A stretch of DNA of 47,421 nt from the NCBI GenBank assembly GCA_022843605.1, contig JALHNI010000031.1, positions 1 through 47,421 on the forward strand, read 5' to 3'. The translations under genes were made by a program, and so were the position numbers. Below the pieces are notes generated by a model. It made no database searches. It had not been told where the DNA came from and saw only the letters and a program-made list of their open reading frames with translations. Shown in pieces: positions 33,482 through 42,408 of the stretch. Each line of letters opens with the position of its first letter. The first letter of the stretch is position 1. The DNA is from Bryobacter sp. Lineage in GTDB: Bacteria > Acidobacteriota > Terriglobia > Bryobacterales > Bryobacteraceae.

Positions 33482-34303
33482 ATGGCAAGCGTGACTCGCC
33501 TCGTATCCGCTTCACTCATCGCTCTGCTCGCCGCCGCCTCGGTGAATGCCCAGGCCCCCGCCGCCCCCAAGCGCAAAAAGGTCCTCTGCATTGGACAAAC
33601 CAAGGGCTTTCAGCACGACGCCACTTCAGAGGCCATGGCCCACATCCTCAGAATGGGCAAAGAGACCGGTCTTTGGGATGCCTATATCAAGACCGACACT
33701 CAACTGATCACCAAGAAGAAGCTGACCGGTAATGCCAAGAACCTCGACTATTTCGATGCCGTCTTCTTTTTTACCACCGGTGAACTCGATCTCGATGACG
33801 AGCAAAAGGCGGCCCTTATTTCGTTCGTGAAAGACGACGGCAAGGGCTTCGTCGGTGCCCACAGCGCCATCGACACGAACTACCAGTGGCCGGAATACGG
33901 TGAGATGGTAGGCGGGTATTTCGACAGCCACCCGTGGAATACCTTTGAGGCTCCAATTATCGTTGAGGATCGCGACCATCCGGCGATGCGTCACCTTCCG
34001 GCCACTTTCACGACGCTGGACGAGATCTACCAGGTGAAGAACTTTTCCCGCGATCGCGTCCGAGTCCTCGCCCGCCTCGACGAAACGAAGATCGACCTCA
34101 AGCGGCCCAACGTTCGCCGCACTGACGGCGACTTCGCCGTGGCCTGGGTTCGCGATTACGGCAAGGGCCGTGTCTTCTACTCCACCTTCGGGCACCACAC
34201 CCCAGCCTGGGATCGCCCCGACATGCAAAAGATGTATCTCGAAAGCATGAAGTGGGTGCTGGGCATGACCCAAGGGGATGCCACTCCGCGCCCCCGCAAG
34301 TAA
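33482..34303 (+). CDS. ThuA-like domain secreted protein
   Basis: The 273-residue protein has a signal peptide (SVTRLVSASLIALLAAASVNAQ). The ThuA fold shows KVLCIGQTKGFQHDATSEAM, DAVFFFTTGELDL, KGFVGAHSAIDTNYQWPEYG and the end motif GRVFYSTFGHHTPAW. The glutamine-amidotransferase-like fold is thought to act on sugars or to be involved in trehalose use in some bacteria, but for secreted Solibacter and planctomycete forms the role is unknown. It is probably co-transcribed with the GDSL gene. ggtgag just upstream can serve as ribosome site. Confidence 0.9.
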   Translation: MASVTRLVSASLIALLAAASVNAQAPAAPKRKKVLCIGQTKGFQHDATSEAMAHILRMGKETGLWDAYIKTDTQLITKKKLTGNAKNLDYFDAVFFFTTGELDLDDEQKAALISFVKDDGKGFVGAHSAIDTNYQWPEYGEMVGGYFDSHPWNTFEAPIIVEDRDHPAMRHLPATFTTLDEIYQVKNFSRDRVRVLARLDETKIDLKRPNVRRTDGDFAVAWVRDYGKGRVFYSTFGHHTPAWDRPDMQKMYLESMKWVLGMTQGDATPRPRK

Positions 34304-34330
34304 GACTCCCTGAGGGTATACACTGCTTTC

Positions 34331-35098
34331 ATGCTTTTCACCGCCCTCGCTCTTCTGCTCGCTGCCGACCCCCTGGTACTGCCGCTGCACAAGATCGATC
34401 CGGCATTGCCCGATCAGGAGAAGTCCGTCATCGGGCCGAACGACACCGAGCGCCGGATCAGCAATGTCACGCGACCAACGCTCACCGTCCATCTGGCCGC
34501 TCAGCCCAACGGTGCGGCGATCATCGTCGCCCCGGGAGGCGGTTTCCGCCACCTCGCCATCGACAAAGAAGGGCACGACGTGGCGAAGTGGCTCAACGGC
34601 CTGGGCATCTCGGCTTTCGTGTTGAAGTACCGCGCGGGGAGCGACCCGCAGCGCGACATCGTATTGAAACGAGCCATGGAAGATTACGCCGCAGCCCTCG
34701 CCCTGGTTCGAAGCAAGGCCAACGAATGGCGGATCGATCCTCGCAAGATCGGCCTGATGGGCTTCTCCGCCGGTGGCGCGATCGCGATGCGCGCGGCCAC
34801 CGGACCGCCTGAACTTCGGCCCAGCTTTGTGGCGCCGATCTACGCGGGTGGCGCTGGCGAATACATCGTTCCCGCCGACGCACCACCGGCCTTCTTTGCC
34901 GCCGCCAGCGACGACCCGCTTACCGTCACCGGCAGTGTTCCCGCCTACCTCGCCTGGCTGCAAGTGAAGCGCCCGGCCACGTTCCACGCCTTCGAACGCG
35001 GAGGCCACGGCTTCGGGATCCGAAAGATCAATCGCCCGTCGGACGCATGGCCGGAGCGCTTTGCCGAATGGTTCGCCGCTCTGTATCCCAGCCGCTGA
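34331..35098 (+). CDS. secreted alpha/beta hydrolase, acetylxylan-esterase/BD-FAE-like
   Basis: The 255-residue protein has a short signal (MLFTALALLLAADP). The oxyanion region is APGGGFRHLA. The nucleophile elbow GFSAGG gives Ser146, with Asp in AASDDPLT and His in GGHGFG. The pattern fits esterases that deacetylate plant polysaccharides. No Shine-Dalgarno sequence lies in front of the ATG. A TATACA hexamer at 34317-34322 ends 8 bases before it, so a leaderless transcript is possible. It may also be read through from the ThuA-like gene 27 bases upstream. Confidence 0.88.
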   Translation: MLFTALALLLAADPLVLPLHKIDPALPDQEKSVIGPNDTERRISNVTRPTLTVHLAAQPNGAAIIVAPGGGFRHLAIDKEGHDVAKWLNGLGISAFVLKYRAGSDPQRDIVLKRAMEDYAAALALVRSKANEWRIDPRKIGLMGFSAGGAIAMRAATGPPELRPSFVAPIYAGGAGEYIVPADAPPAFFAAASDDPLTVTGSVPAYLAWLQVKRPATFHAFERGGHGFGIRKINRPSDAWPERFAEWFAALYPSR

Positions 35099-35155
35099 AG
35101 CCCAGCCGCTGACGCCTATCGAAAAACGTGATCGATCGGCCGGGAAGCATCTGCG

Positions 35156-37159
35156 ATGATGCTATCCATGCGTTACTTGCGCTCGCTTCTGCTCCCGGTT
35201 TCTCTCTTCGCGGCCGGCTTAACGCCGCAGGACTACTTGCGCCTGCGCGCCGTCGGCGATGCCGCCCTCTCGCCCGACGGGACACGCATTGCCTATACGG
35301 TGATCAATCAGGACGGTCCGCGCCGGCCGTATTCGCAGCTCTTCGTGATGACGCTAGCGGACCGGAAGTCCGTCGCCTTCTCTGTGGGTCAGGAAAGCTC
35401 CGGTAGTCCGCGCTGGTCCCCTGACGGTGCACGTATCGCTTACAGCGGACGCTTGGGCGAACAGTCCGGCTTAATCGTGGCGAATCCGGATGCCACAGGC
35501 AAGCGCTTCCTGGGGAAACTCGGAACCACGAATAGCCCGCTACCTTCGATGGGCAAGACATTCGACTGGTCCCCGGATGGCAAGCAGATGGTCTTTGTCG
35601 ATACCGTTCCCGGACCCGAAACGAAAGACCTGGACGGCGACCCCATCGTCATCACCCGTTACCTTTACAAGCCCGAGGCCGGAGAAGGCAACACCCGGCT
35701 GAATGACAACAAGCGGCTGCATCTTTTCCTGGTGGATGTGGCTTCCGGCGTCGTCACGCCGCTCACTACCGGCAACCACTATGAGCACTCAGTGGACTGG
35801 TCGCCCAAGGGTGACGAGATCCTCTTCGTCTCCAATCGCGAACCCGATGAGGATCAGTTCTTCAACTATGACATCCTGGCGGTGAAAGTCGCCGACAAGT
35901 CGATCCGGCGACTCACCAAGACCGAGAACATTGAGTACCGCCCGGTCTGGTCTCCTGACGGCAGCAAGATCGCGTATCAGGGCTGCAAGCGGGGCCTGAC
36001 GGATCTGGAAACCACGATGGAAGATACGCACGTCTGGACGATGAATCCCGACGGTTCCAGCCGCAACGAATTCGGCAAGCTCGACAATCGCCAGGGTCCT
36101 CCCATCTGGTCGCCCGAAGGACGGCTCATCTACTACACCTTGCAGAATACGGGCAACGTCAACCTCTTTTCTCAACCTGCCGAGGGCGGCGCGCCACAAC
36201 CCGTCGTATCGGGGCAGGGGACAGTGAGCGCCTTCTCCGTCGCCCGCGATGGCCGAATCGCCTACGTCCAGTCCAAAACCAACGACGCCGCACAACTCTA
36301 CTTCAGAGCCAACCCTTCAGGCGAGGCGATTCAACTCACGAACCTGAACGCCGAGTTACTCCGCAATATCGAAATTGCCCCGGTGGAATCCTTCACTTTT
36401 GTCAGCAACGACAATAAGTGGAATATCGAAGCCTTTCTCACCAAGCCGCTTGGCATGACCGCCACGTCGAAGCACCCGATGATCGTCGTGATTCATGGCG
36501 GTCCGCATAGCCAGCAGGGGAAGACGTTCAACTTCAAGAATCAGGTCTACGCCGCCAAAGGCTGGGCGACGCTGATGGTGAACTACCGTGGCTCCACTGG
36601 ATACGGCCAGGCATTCGCGGATGGCGTATTCGGCGACCAAAACGGCAACGAGGGGCAAGATGTCCTTTACGCCGTCAGCGCGGCCATCCGCCGGAATCTG
36701 TGGATTGACCGGGATCGCCTTGGTGTCGAGGGAGTTAGCTATGGAGGCCAGCTCAGTTCCTGGCTCATCACCCAATCGCGTATCTTCAAGAGCTCGATTC
36801 CTACGGCGGCCATCATCAACCTGGTAAGTTATAACTACACCACTTACTACAACCAATACGAGCAGATGACCTTCGGCATTTTCCCGCATCAAGGTAATCT
36901 GATGGATACGCTCTGGGAACGTTCCTCACTCAAGCACGTCGCCAAAGTCGCCACACCCACCATGCTGGTGCACGGCGAAAACGACAACGATGTGCCGCTC
37001 TCGGAAGCCGAGCAGTTCTACATCGCGCTGAAGGACGTGGGCGTGAAGACGATCTTTGTCCGGTATCCCCGCGAAGGCCATGGCATCCGCGAATCCCGCC
37101 ACGTGGTCGATTGGACTGAGCGCTCGATGCGCTGGCACGAGTCCCACTTCCCGAAGTAA
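35156..37159 (+). CDS. S9-family prolyl oligopeptidase-like secreted peptidase
   Basis: The 667-residue protein has an N-terminal signal (MRYLRSLLLPVSLFAAG) following a double ATG. The start at 35156 has gggaag at a suitable distance. The N-terminal part (residues about 25-400) is a WD40-like propeller with repeated SPDG boxes (LSPDGTRIAY, WSPDGARIAY, WSPDGKQMVF, WSPDGSKIAY). The catalytic domain has HGGP, the nucleophile Ser528 in GVSYGGQ (most relatives have GGSYGG), Asp610 in HGENDNDVP and His642 in EGHGI. It should cleave short peptides outside the cytoplasm. Confidence 0.92.
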   Translation: MMLSMRYLRSLLLPVSLFAAGLTPQDYLRLRAVGDAALSPDGTRIAYTVINQDGPRRPYSQLFVMTLADRKSVAFSVGQESSGSPRWSPDGARIAYSGRLGEQSGLIVANPDATGKRFLGKLGTTNSPLPSMGKTFDWSPDGKQMVFVDTVPGPETKDLDGDPIVITRYLYKPEAGEGNTRLNDNKRLHLFLVDVASGVVTPLTTGNHYEHSVDWSPKGDEILFVSNREPDEDQFFNYDILAVKVADKSIRRLTKTENIEYRPVWSPDGSKIAYQGCKRGLTDLETTMEDTHVWTMNPDGSSRNEFGKLDNRQGPPIWSPEGRLIYYTLQNTGNVNLFSQPAEGGAPQPVVSGQGTVSAFSVARDGRIAYVQSKTNDAAQLYFRANPSGEAIQLTNLNAELLRNIEIAPVESFTFVSNDNKWNIEAFLTKPLGMTATSKHPMIVVIHGGPHSQQGKTFNFKNQVYAAKGWATLMVNYRGSTGYGQAFADGVFGDQNGNEGQDVLYAVSAAIRRNLWIDRDRLGVEGVSYGGQLSSWLITQSRIFKSSIPTAAIINLVSYNYTTYYNQYEQMTFGIFPHQGNLMDTLWERSSLKHVAKVATPTMLVHGENDNDVPLSEAEQFYIALKDVGVKTIFVRYPREGHGIRESRHVVDWTERSMRWHESHFPK

Positions 37160-37160
37160 C

Positions 37161-37940
37161 TTACTCCGCCGAGCGCACTTTCACCACAAAGTAGTCCAGC
37201 GGCCCCTTCACGTCGACGAACTGATGCGGCACCGTATTCGGCACCACGATCACGTCGCCCGGCTTCAGCGTCTGCCGGACTCCGCCACTCACGTTCGTTC
37301 CGCGCGTCTCCTCCGGGGACGTGGCCTTTGCGTCCTCAGCTTTTCCCCCGGTCACCGCGGTTCCCGTTCCGCGAACGAAGAGCATGATGTCGCTGTCGCG
37401 CGCATGAACTTCGGCGATCCCGTCCTTCTCGCGGTGGCTGGCGCTCGCTTTGTAGCCGTCGCCCGCGCCCAGCGCGCCGCCTTTGGAGAACGGCGTCACC
37501 TTCGCGGGCTTGCCCTCATCGTTGGTGCGCACCTTCACCAGGAAGTAGCGGCAGGAGGTCTGCACGGTGAACTGATGCGGCGTGCCGTTGGGGATGGTGA
37601 TGACGTCACCGGCTTGCAGCCGATGTTGCTCACCGCCGGCGATTGCCTTGCCGCGAATCTCGTCCGGCGCGATCGTCTTGCCATTGAGCACCGCGCCGCC
37701 CGTCGTGAGCGTTGCGGATCCCTCGACGAAGTAGACGATGTCTGTCGACTTGCCGTGCACTTCAGCCTCGCCGCTCTTTTCGCGCCCGATCGCCATCACG
37801 CGATAGCCGCCCTGGTCGACGACGACGCTGTGCTTCGGATAGGCAGCGTCCATCTCTTTGCTGCTGACGTAGGTGGCGTGCTTCGCCTGGCTTAGCAGGA
37901 CGCAGGCCGTCGCGAAAAGGCTCAACAAGGTTTTCATCAT
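37161..37940 (-). CDS. secreted bicupin protein
   Basis: The 259-residue protein has a signal peptide (MMKTLLSLFATACVLLSQA) and two tandem cupin domains that arose by duplication. Each has the same blocks: AEVHGKSTDIVYFVEGSAT with PNGTPHQF, and AEVHARDSDIMLFVRGTGT with PNTVPHQF, each ending YFxVKVR. The histidines in EVH and PHQF may bind a metal, but the full HxH(X)nE motif is not evident, so catalytic activity is uncertain. It is convergent with the S9 peptidase, whose stop lies two bases away. Confidence 0.88.
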   Translation of the reverse strand: MMKTLLSLFATACVLLSQAKHATYVSSKEMDAAYPKHSVVVDQGGYRVMAIGREKSGEAEVHGKSTDIVYFVEGSATLTTGGAVLNGKTIAPDEIRGKAIAGGEQHRLQAGDVITIPNGTPHQFTVQTSCRYFLVKVRTNDEGKPAKVTPFSKGGALGAGDGYKASASHREKDGIAEVHARDSDIMLFVRGTGTAVTGGKAEDAKATSPEETRGTNVSGGVRQTLKPGDVIVVPNTVPHQFVDVKGPLDYFVVKVRSAE

Positions 37941-38050
37941 CGTGAACCTGGGATGTTATCAGAAACTTAACACCCGACGCGCGTAGGATCCCGGTCTGCA
38001 GCGCGGCTGTGGGCGCGATATTATCAAGGGCGTCTGATTGTGGAGGCCAT

Positions 38051-40591
38051 GTGTTTCGAATCATCCTGCTAACTGCCACCGGTTCGCTCCTGATGGCGCA
38101 ACCCGTGAAGGTGGAGATCTTTGAGAAGTTGAATGCCGGGCAGTTGCTTGCGCCTCCCGCGGATGCCGTTCCCGTGGAAACCTATCAGGAGCCGGCCTTC
38201 GCCTTCGTCCGCACGCCGGTGAAGTTCTCCGGCAACGCCTTGCCGATGGATCGCTCGTCGCCCTTTGGACTGCGTGCCACCTACGAGCGCGTGCTCACGG
38301 CTGGCGACTACCGCTTCCGCCTGCGGGCCCGCGGCGCGGCGCGTCTGGAGATCGATGGCCAGGTAGTGGCTGCGACCCAGCCGCAGTTGCCCAACAAGAC
38401 CGGCGACGATCCGGTGCCACCGCCGCCCGTGCGCGAAGAGTCGCCCTTGCGGCCCGCGCATTACCCGCACCAGGACGTCGTCTACCGGGTGAAGTTGGCC
38501 GCCGGGACGCATCGCTTCGTTTTGACCGCCGTGATCGGCGGTAGCGGTCTCTATCCCACCCCCGGCGAACTCGCCGTGAGCTTCGCTGCGGGTACGCAGT
38601 TGGAGCGGCTCCTGGGGCCGGCCACTGCGCCCTACCTCACAGACGAAGCCTGGGAGCGTTACGTCGCCGCCGTCAATCAGCGCCATGATGCGGCCGACGT
38701 TGTCCGCCGGCGGCTGGCGAGCGTCGCGGTAGCGGCCGAATGGAAGGCGCGCCACGGCAAGATTCGCGCCAGCCTCGCGAGCCAGCCAAAACCCGCCTTA
38801 CCGGTGCTGAAGGCGCTGCCGGTACAGAACGACATTGACCGCTTCGTCGGCGCGAAGCTGGAAGCCGAGTCGATGCCGCCCACCGCGCTCACCTCCGACC
38901 TGGAGTTCCTCAGACGGCTCTCGCTGGATGCGACTGGCGTGATTCCCACGCCCGCCGAGATTCGCACCTATCTGGCCGATGCGCCCCGGGCCCGTCGCGC
39001 CAAGGCCATCGAGCGGGTGCTCGCCTCCAACGGCTGGGCCGACCATTGGGTGGCCTACTGGCAGGATGTGCTGGCCGAGAATCCCGGCATCCTGAAGCCG
39101 GACTTGAACAACACCGGACCCTTCCGCTGGTGGATTCATCAGTCCTTCGCCGACGGCATCCCCTTCGATCGATTTGTCGCGGAACTGCTGAGCATGGAGG
39201 GTAGCGCCTATCAGGGCGGCCCGGCCGGCTTCGCCCAAGCCACACTGAACGATGCCCCGATGGCGGCCAAAGCGGAGATCGTCGCGCAAGCCTTCCTCGG
39301 CCAGCGGATGGGTTGTGCCCGCTGCCACGATGCACCATTTCATCCCTTCAAGCAAAAGGATCTCTTCAGCTTGGCGGCCATGATGCAGGGCAAGGAGCTG
39401 AAACTGCCCAGGACCTCCACCGTGCCGATGATCGAAGGCGGGCGCAAGCCGGCCGTCGTCGTCGCGCTGAAACCCGGCCAGGCGATTGGGCCCGAATGGC
39501 CTTTCGCCGCTTTGGTCAACCATTCCGAGACGGGCCAGTTACCGAATCAGGCGAGTGTTCCGTCTCGCAACGAAGTCGCGGCGCTGATCATCTCGCCGGA
39601 GAATCCGCGTTTCCCACAGGTGATCGTGAACCGCATTTGGAAACGCTACATGGGCCTGGGCATAGTGGAGCCCGCCGACGACTGGTCTCGTGGCAAAGCT
39701 TCTCACCCCGAACTGCTTGCTTACCTTTCGCGCGAGTTCGTGATGAGCGGCTACGACACCAAGCACGTTGCCCGGCTGATCTTTTCTTCGCACGCCTATC
39801 AACGCAAACCGGTGCCCGATCCGGCCACGGCCACCGGCGCCAAAGGGCGCCTCTTTTCGGGACCCATTCGCCGCAACATGACGGCCGAGCAACTCGTCGA
39901 TTCTCTGCATCGCAGCACGGGCCGGGCCTATGAGTGCGAAGACATGAACCTGAATCCGTCCGGCGACCGGTCGCCAAGCCAGTTTCTCAACCTCGGCAAG
40001 CCGCAACGCGCCTGGCAAATGACGGCCCTCTCGAACGAACGGGACCGTCCTGCGTTGGCTCTGCCGATCGCGCAATCGATTGTCGATGTGATGACCGCCT
40101 ACGGTTGGCGGCAATCGCGGCAGAACGCGGCCACTTCCCGCGATGACGCTCCGTCGCCCATGCAGACGCTGATTCTGGCCAACGGGATCCTCGGTACCCG
40201 CATGGTTCGGCTCTCCGACGATAGCGAACTCACCGAATTGGCCCTTGCCGATCTGCCGCTCCCCAAGATGGTGTCTGAGATGTTTCTGCGCGTGCTTTCG
40301 CGGCCGCCGGCGGCCGAGGAATTGCGGGTGATGTCGAACTTGCTTGGTGATCTCTATGCCCAGCGCAAGGTAAAGGGTGCCCAGAAGGTGGATGCCCGCA
40401 TCAACAGCGACAATCGCGTCAGTTGGTCGAATCACCTGAGCGCGGAGGCCACGGTCATTCGCATGGAAGAGGAGCGTGCTTTGCGTCTCGGCGCCAAACC
40501 GACCGCACGCCTGGAGCCGCGTTTTCGCGAGCGGCTGGAGGACGCCCTGTGGGCGATGGTGAATTCACCGGAATTTGTGATGGTGCCTTAG
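38051..40591 (+). CDS. DUF1549/DUF1553 secreted protein with PA14-like N-terminus and CXXCH
   Basis: I start at GTG 38051, behind ggagg (38042-38046), which gives the signal MFRIILLTATGSLLMAQ. A longer frame from 38009 has no such signal. The 846-residue product begins with a PA14-like beta domain (YERVLTAGDYRFRLRARG). DUF1549 follows from about residue 255 (VQNDIDRFVGAKLEAE, LRRLSLDATGVIPTPAEI), then C422-ARC-H426 (GCARCHDAPFHP) and DUF1553 (RFPQVIVNRIWKRYMG, GLGIVEPADDW, LARLIFSSHAYQR-like). These proteins are typical of Planctomycetes and Solibacteres and come paired with DUF1501, as here. The CXXCH suggests haem binding. A TATTAT hexamer at 38019-38024 may be the -10. Confidence 0.9.
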   Translation: MFRIILLTATGSLLMAQPVKVEIFEKLNAGQLLAPPADAVPVETYQEPAFAFVRTPVKFSGNALPMDRSSPFGLRATYERVLTAGDYRFRLRARGAARLEIDGQVVAATQPQLPNKTGDDPVPPPPVREESPLRPAHYPHQDVVYRVKLAAGTHRFVLTAVIGGSGLYPTPGELAVSFAAGTQLERLLGPATAPYLTDEAWERYVAAVNQRHDAADVVRRRLASVAVAAEWKARHGKIRASLASQPKPALPVLKALPVQNDIDRFVGAKLEAESMPPTALTSDLEFLRRLSLDATGVIPTPAEIRTYLADAPRARRAKAIERVLASNGWADHWVAYWQDVLAENPGILKPDLNNTGPFRWWIHQSFADGIPFDRFVAELLSMEGSAYQGGPAGFAQATLNDAPMAAKAEIVAQAFLGQRMGCARCHDAPFHPFKQKDLFSLAAMMQGKELKLPRTSTVPMIEGGRKPAVVVALKPGQAIGPEWPFAALVNHSETGQLPNQASVPSRNEVAALIISPENPRFPQVIVNRIWKRYMGLGIVEPADDWSRGKASHPELLAYLSREFVMSGYDTKHVARLIFSSHAYQRKPVPDPATATGAKGRLFSGPIRRNMTAEQLVDSLHRSTGRAYECEDMNLNPSGDRSPSQFLNLGKPQRAWQMTALSNERDRPALALPIAQSIVDVMTAYGWRQSRQNAATSRDDAPSPMQTLILANGILGTRMVRLSDDSELTELALADLPLPKMVSEMFLRVLSRPPAAEELRVMSNLLGDLYAQRKVKGAQKVDARINSDNRVSWSNHLSAEATVIRMEEERALRLGAKPTARLEPRFRERLEDALWAMVNSPEFVMVP

Positions 40592-40593
40592 CC

Positions 40594-41853
40594 ATGAAAC
40601 TCTCCCGTCGAGAACTACTCACCACTGCCGCTCTCAGCCCGGCCTTTGCCGCGGGCGGCAAGTTCCCTAAAGGCAAGGCGGATGCCTGCATTTTGCTTTG
40701 GCTCGGTGGCGGCGCCGCCCACATCGATACTTTCGATCCAAAACGTAAGGGCGATGGCAAGAAGGTCGCCGGCTCTTACTACGACGCCATCGATACCGCG
40801 GTGAAGGACGTGCAAGTTTGCGAGCATCTGAAGCGGACGGCGCCCCTGCTGGACCGTTGCGCCCTCATCCGCACCTTGGGCCACGACATCGTCAGCGAGC
40901 ACGGCGCGGCCTCCAATCTGGTGCACACGGGCCGCATGCCCAGCGGCACGATTCAGTACCCGTCGATCGGATCGATTGTTTCGAAGGAACTCGGCACGAA
41001 GGACCCGGCGGTGCCGGCCTACGTCGTCATGGGCTATCCGAACATCACACGCGATCCGGGCTTTCTCGGCGCAAAGTATGGCTACATCTACCTCACCCAG
41101 ACGGAGACCGGCCCCAACGGTTTTGTGCGCCCGCCCGACGTCGACAACCCAAGGCAGGACCGGCGCGAGACTTTACTTGCCCAGCTGCGGCAGAACTTCG
41201 AGAATCGCCACCCCGAAGACCAGGTGATTCGGGCGCAGTCGGCGATTACGGGGCAGGGCTTTAAGATGGCCGGGCCGAAGTTCATGAACGTCTTTGACCT
41301 GGCCAAAGAGTCGAAGTCCGTGCGCGAGTCCTACGGCGGGGAGTTTGGTCAGCGCTGTTTGTTGGCTCGGCGCTTGGTGCAGTCCGGCGTACGTTTTGTT
41401 GAGGTCTCGTTCAATCTGAATTTCCTGAACGGCTCCGGCTGGGACACCCACAACGACGGCCAAACCAAGCAGCACCTGCTCATCCAGGATCTGGATCAGG
41501 CTTTTGCGATGCTGCTTACCGATCTGGAGAAGAGCAAGTTACTCGACACCACCCTGGTGGTGATCGCCACCGAGTTTGGACGTCCTCCGGAGTTCGATTC
41601 CGGCGGTGGCCGTGGCCATCACTCGAAGGTGTTTAGTGCCGTGCTGGCCGGCGGTGGTTTGAAAACCGCGCAGGCCGTGGGGGTGTCAGATGAGCTGGGC
41701 GTGAACCCGGTTGGCAAGTCAGTGAGTGTGCCCGACTTCCACGCGACCATCCATTGCGCGCTGGGCATCAATCCAGCCAAGAACCTCTTTGCCGGCGACC
41801 GGCCTGTTCCAATTACTGACAAGGGTGAGCCGCTGCGGGAGCTATTTAGCTAG
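40594..41853 (+). CDS. DUF1501 (sulfatase-fold) exported protein
   Basis: The start is ATG 40594, two bases after the DUF1553 stop. Longer in-frame starts overlap that gene and are unlikely. The 419-residue product begins MKLSRRELLTTAALSPAFA, a Tat-like signal. The body matches DUF1501: ADACILLWLGGGAAHIDTFDP, HEHG-like region DIVSEHGAASNLVHTGRMP, GWDTHND and VVIATEFGRPPEF, GRGHHSKVFSAVLAGGGLK. The fold is that of alkaline phosphatase/sulfatase-type enzymes, and the Asp/His residues for metals are present. The natural substrate is unknown. It is surely co-transcribed with the gene before it. Confidence 0.92.
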   Translation: MKLSRRELLTTAALSPAFAAGGKFPKGKADACILLWLGGGAAHIDTFDPKRKGDGKKVAGSYYDAIDTAVKDVQVCEHLKRTAPLLDRCALIRTLGHDIVSEHGAASNLVHTGRMPSGTIQYPSIGSIVSKELGTKDPAVPAYVVMGYPNITRDPGFLGAKYGYIYLTQTETGPNGFVRPPDVDNPRQDRRETLLAQLRQNFENRHPEDQVIRAQSAITGQGFKMAGPKFMNVFDLAKESKSVRESYGGEFGQRCLLARRLVQSGVRFVEVSFNLNFLNGSGWDTHNDGQTKQHLLIQDLDQAFAMLLTDLEKSKLLDTTLVVIATEFGRPPEFDSGGGRGHHSKVFSAVLAGGGLKTAQAVGVSDELGVNPVGKSVSVPDFHATIHCALGINPAKNLFAGDRPVPITDKGEPLRELFS

Positions 41854-42066
41854 TCGACTGGCCGATCCGGAATTCCTCAGCCTCACCCCGGAATCTGGTT
41901 ACTTCGGTATGATGCGGAATTTTCGATGGGGCGGGGTTCAGTCATTTCTTCCGGTACATCAAAAACAATCCCGCGCGCGCAGAGCTGGCGAGACGGACGG
42001 AGGCTGGCGAGGTACGGGGGCGGCTAAGGAAGACTCACACCGCCCCGCGTTGGTCGACGCCGGATA

Positions 42067-42312
42067 CTACTTGGCCGCTTCCCAAATGCAGTCCGGTGAA
42101 CACCGCAAGACGCTAGTCCTTCCGGTAATCGTGTCCAGCTTGATCGCCAGCCGGTAAGGGGACTGGCCCTGCAGAGGGACAACCTGGTACCGGCTGAAGG
42201 GCTGAACCGGGGGCGGCAGGGGCGCCACTGGAACCCCATTCACTTGCGGCTTCAGCAGGATCGCGGCAGCGCCGCCAAGAACAATGGTGAGGAGGACGTT
42301 TCGAACATTCAT
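42067..42312 (-). CDS. small exported or membrane-anchored protein with LDTxTGRT motif
   Basis: The 81-residue protein has an N-terminal hydrophobic stretch (MNVRNVLLTIVLGGAAAILL), a Pro-rich linker and a single small beta unit YRLAIKLDTITGRTSVLRC. This LDTxTGR pattern is seen in many small exported proteins of unknown role, usually followed by a Trp, here CIWEAAK. A ribosome site (aggga) precedes the ATG. It is the last gene of the minus-strand run from 46895 and lies 96 bases after the trypsin-like gene. Confidence 0.65.
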   Translation of the reverse strand: MNVRNVLLTIVLGGAAAILLKPQVNGVPVAPLPPPVQPFSRYQVVPLQGQSPYRLAIKLDTITGRTSVLRCSPDCIWEAAK

Positions 42313-42408
42313 TTCCAGGTCCCTTTCCTGATTCGTCTTTGTTGGAATTGCAATTTGGTGATCGTTTCAAGCGGACGTCACCCTCCGCCTGTGATGTGGA
42401 ATCCCTGG

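Noticed and set aside
33626..35008. 460-codon minus-strand open frame
   Set aside because: Lies across two clear genes (ThuA-like and alpha/beta hydrolase) on the other strand; no recognisable protein pattern.
38009..38050. Earlier in-frame ATG for the DUF1549/1553 gene
   Set aside because: Would bury the signal peptide; GTG 38051 has a ribosome site at the right distance.
40423..40593. Earlier in-frame start for the DUF1501 gene
   Set aside because: Overlaps the DUF1553 gene; the Tat-like signal begins at 40594.
41854..42066. Search for a gene or strong terminator between the convergent DUF1501 gene and the small exported protein
   Set aside because: Only a weak GC-rich inverted repeat (gggcgg/ccgccc) and no U-tract; open frames here are shadows.
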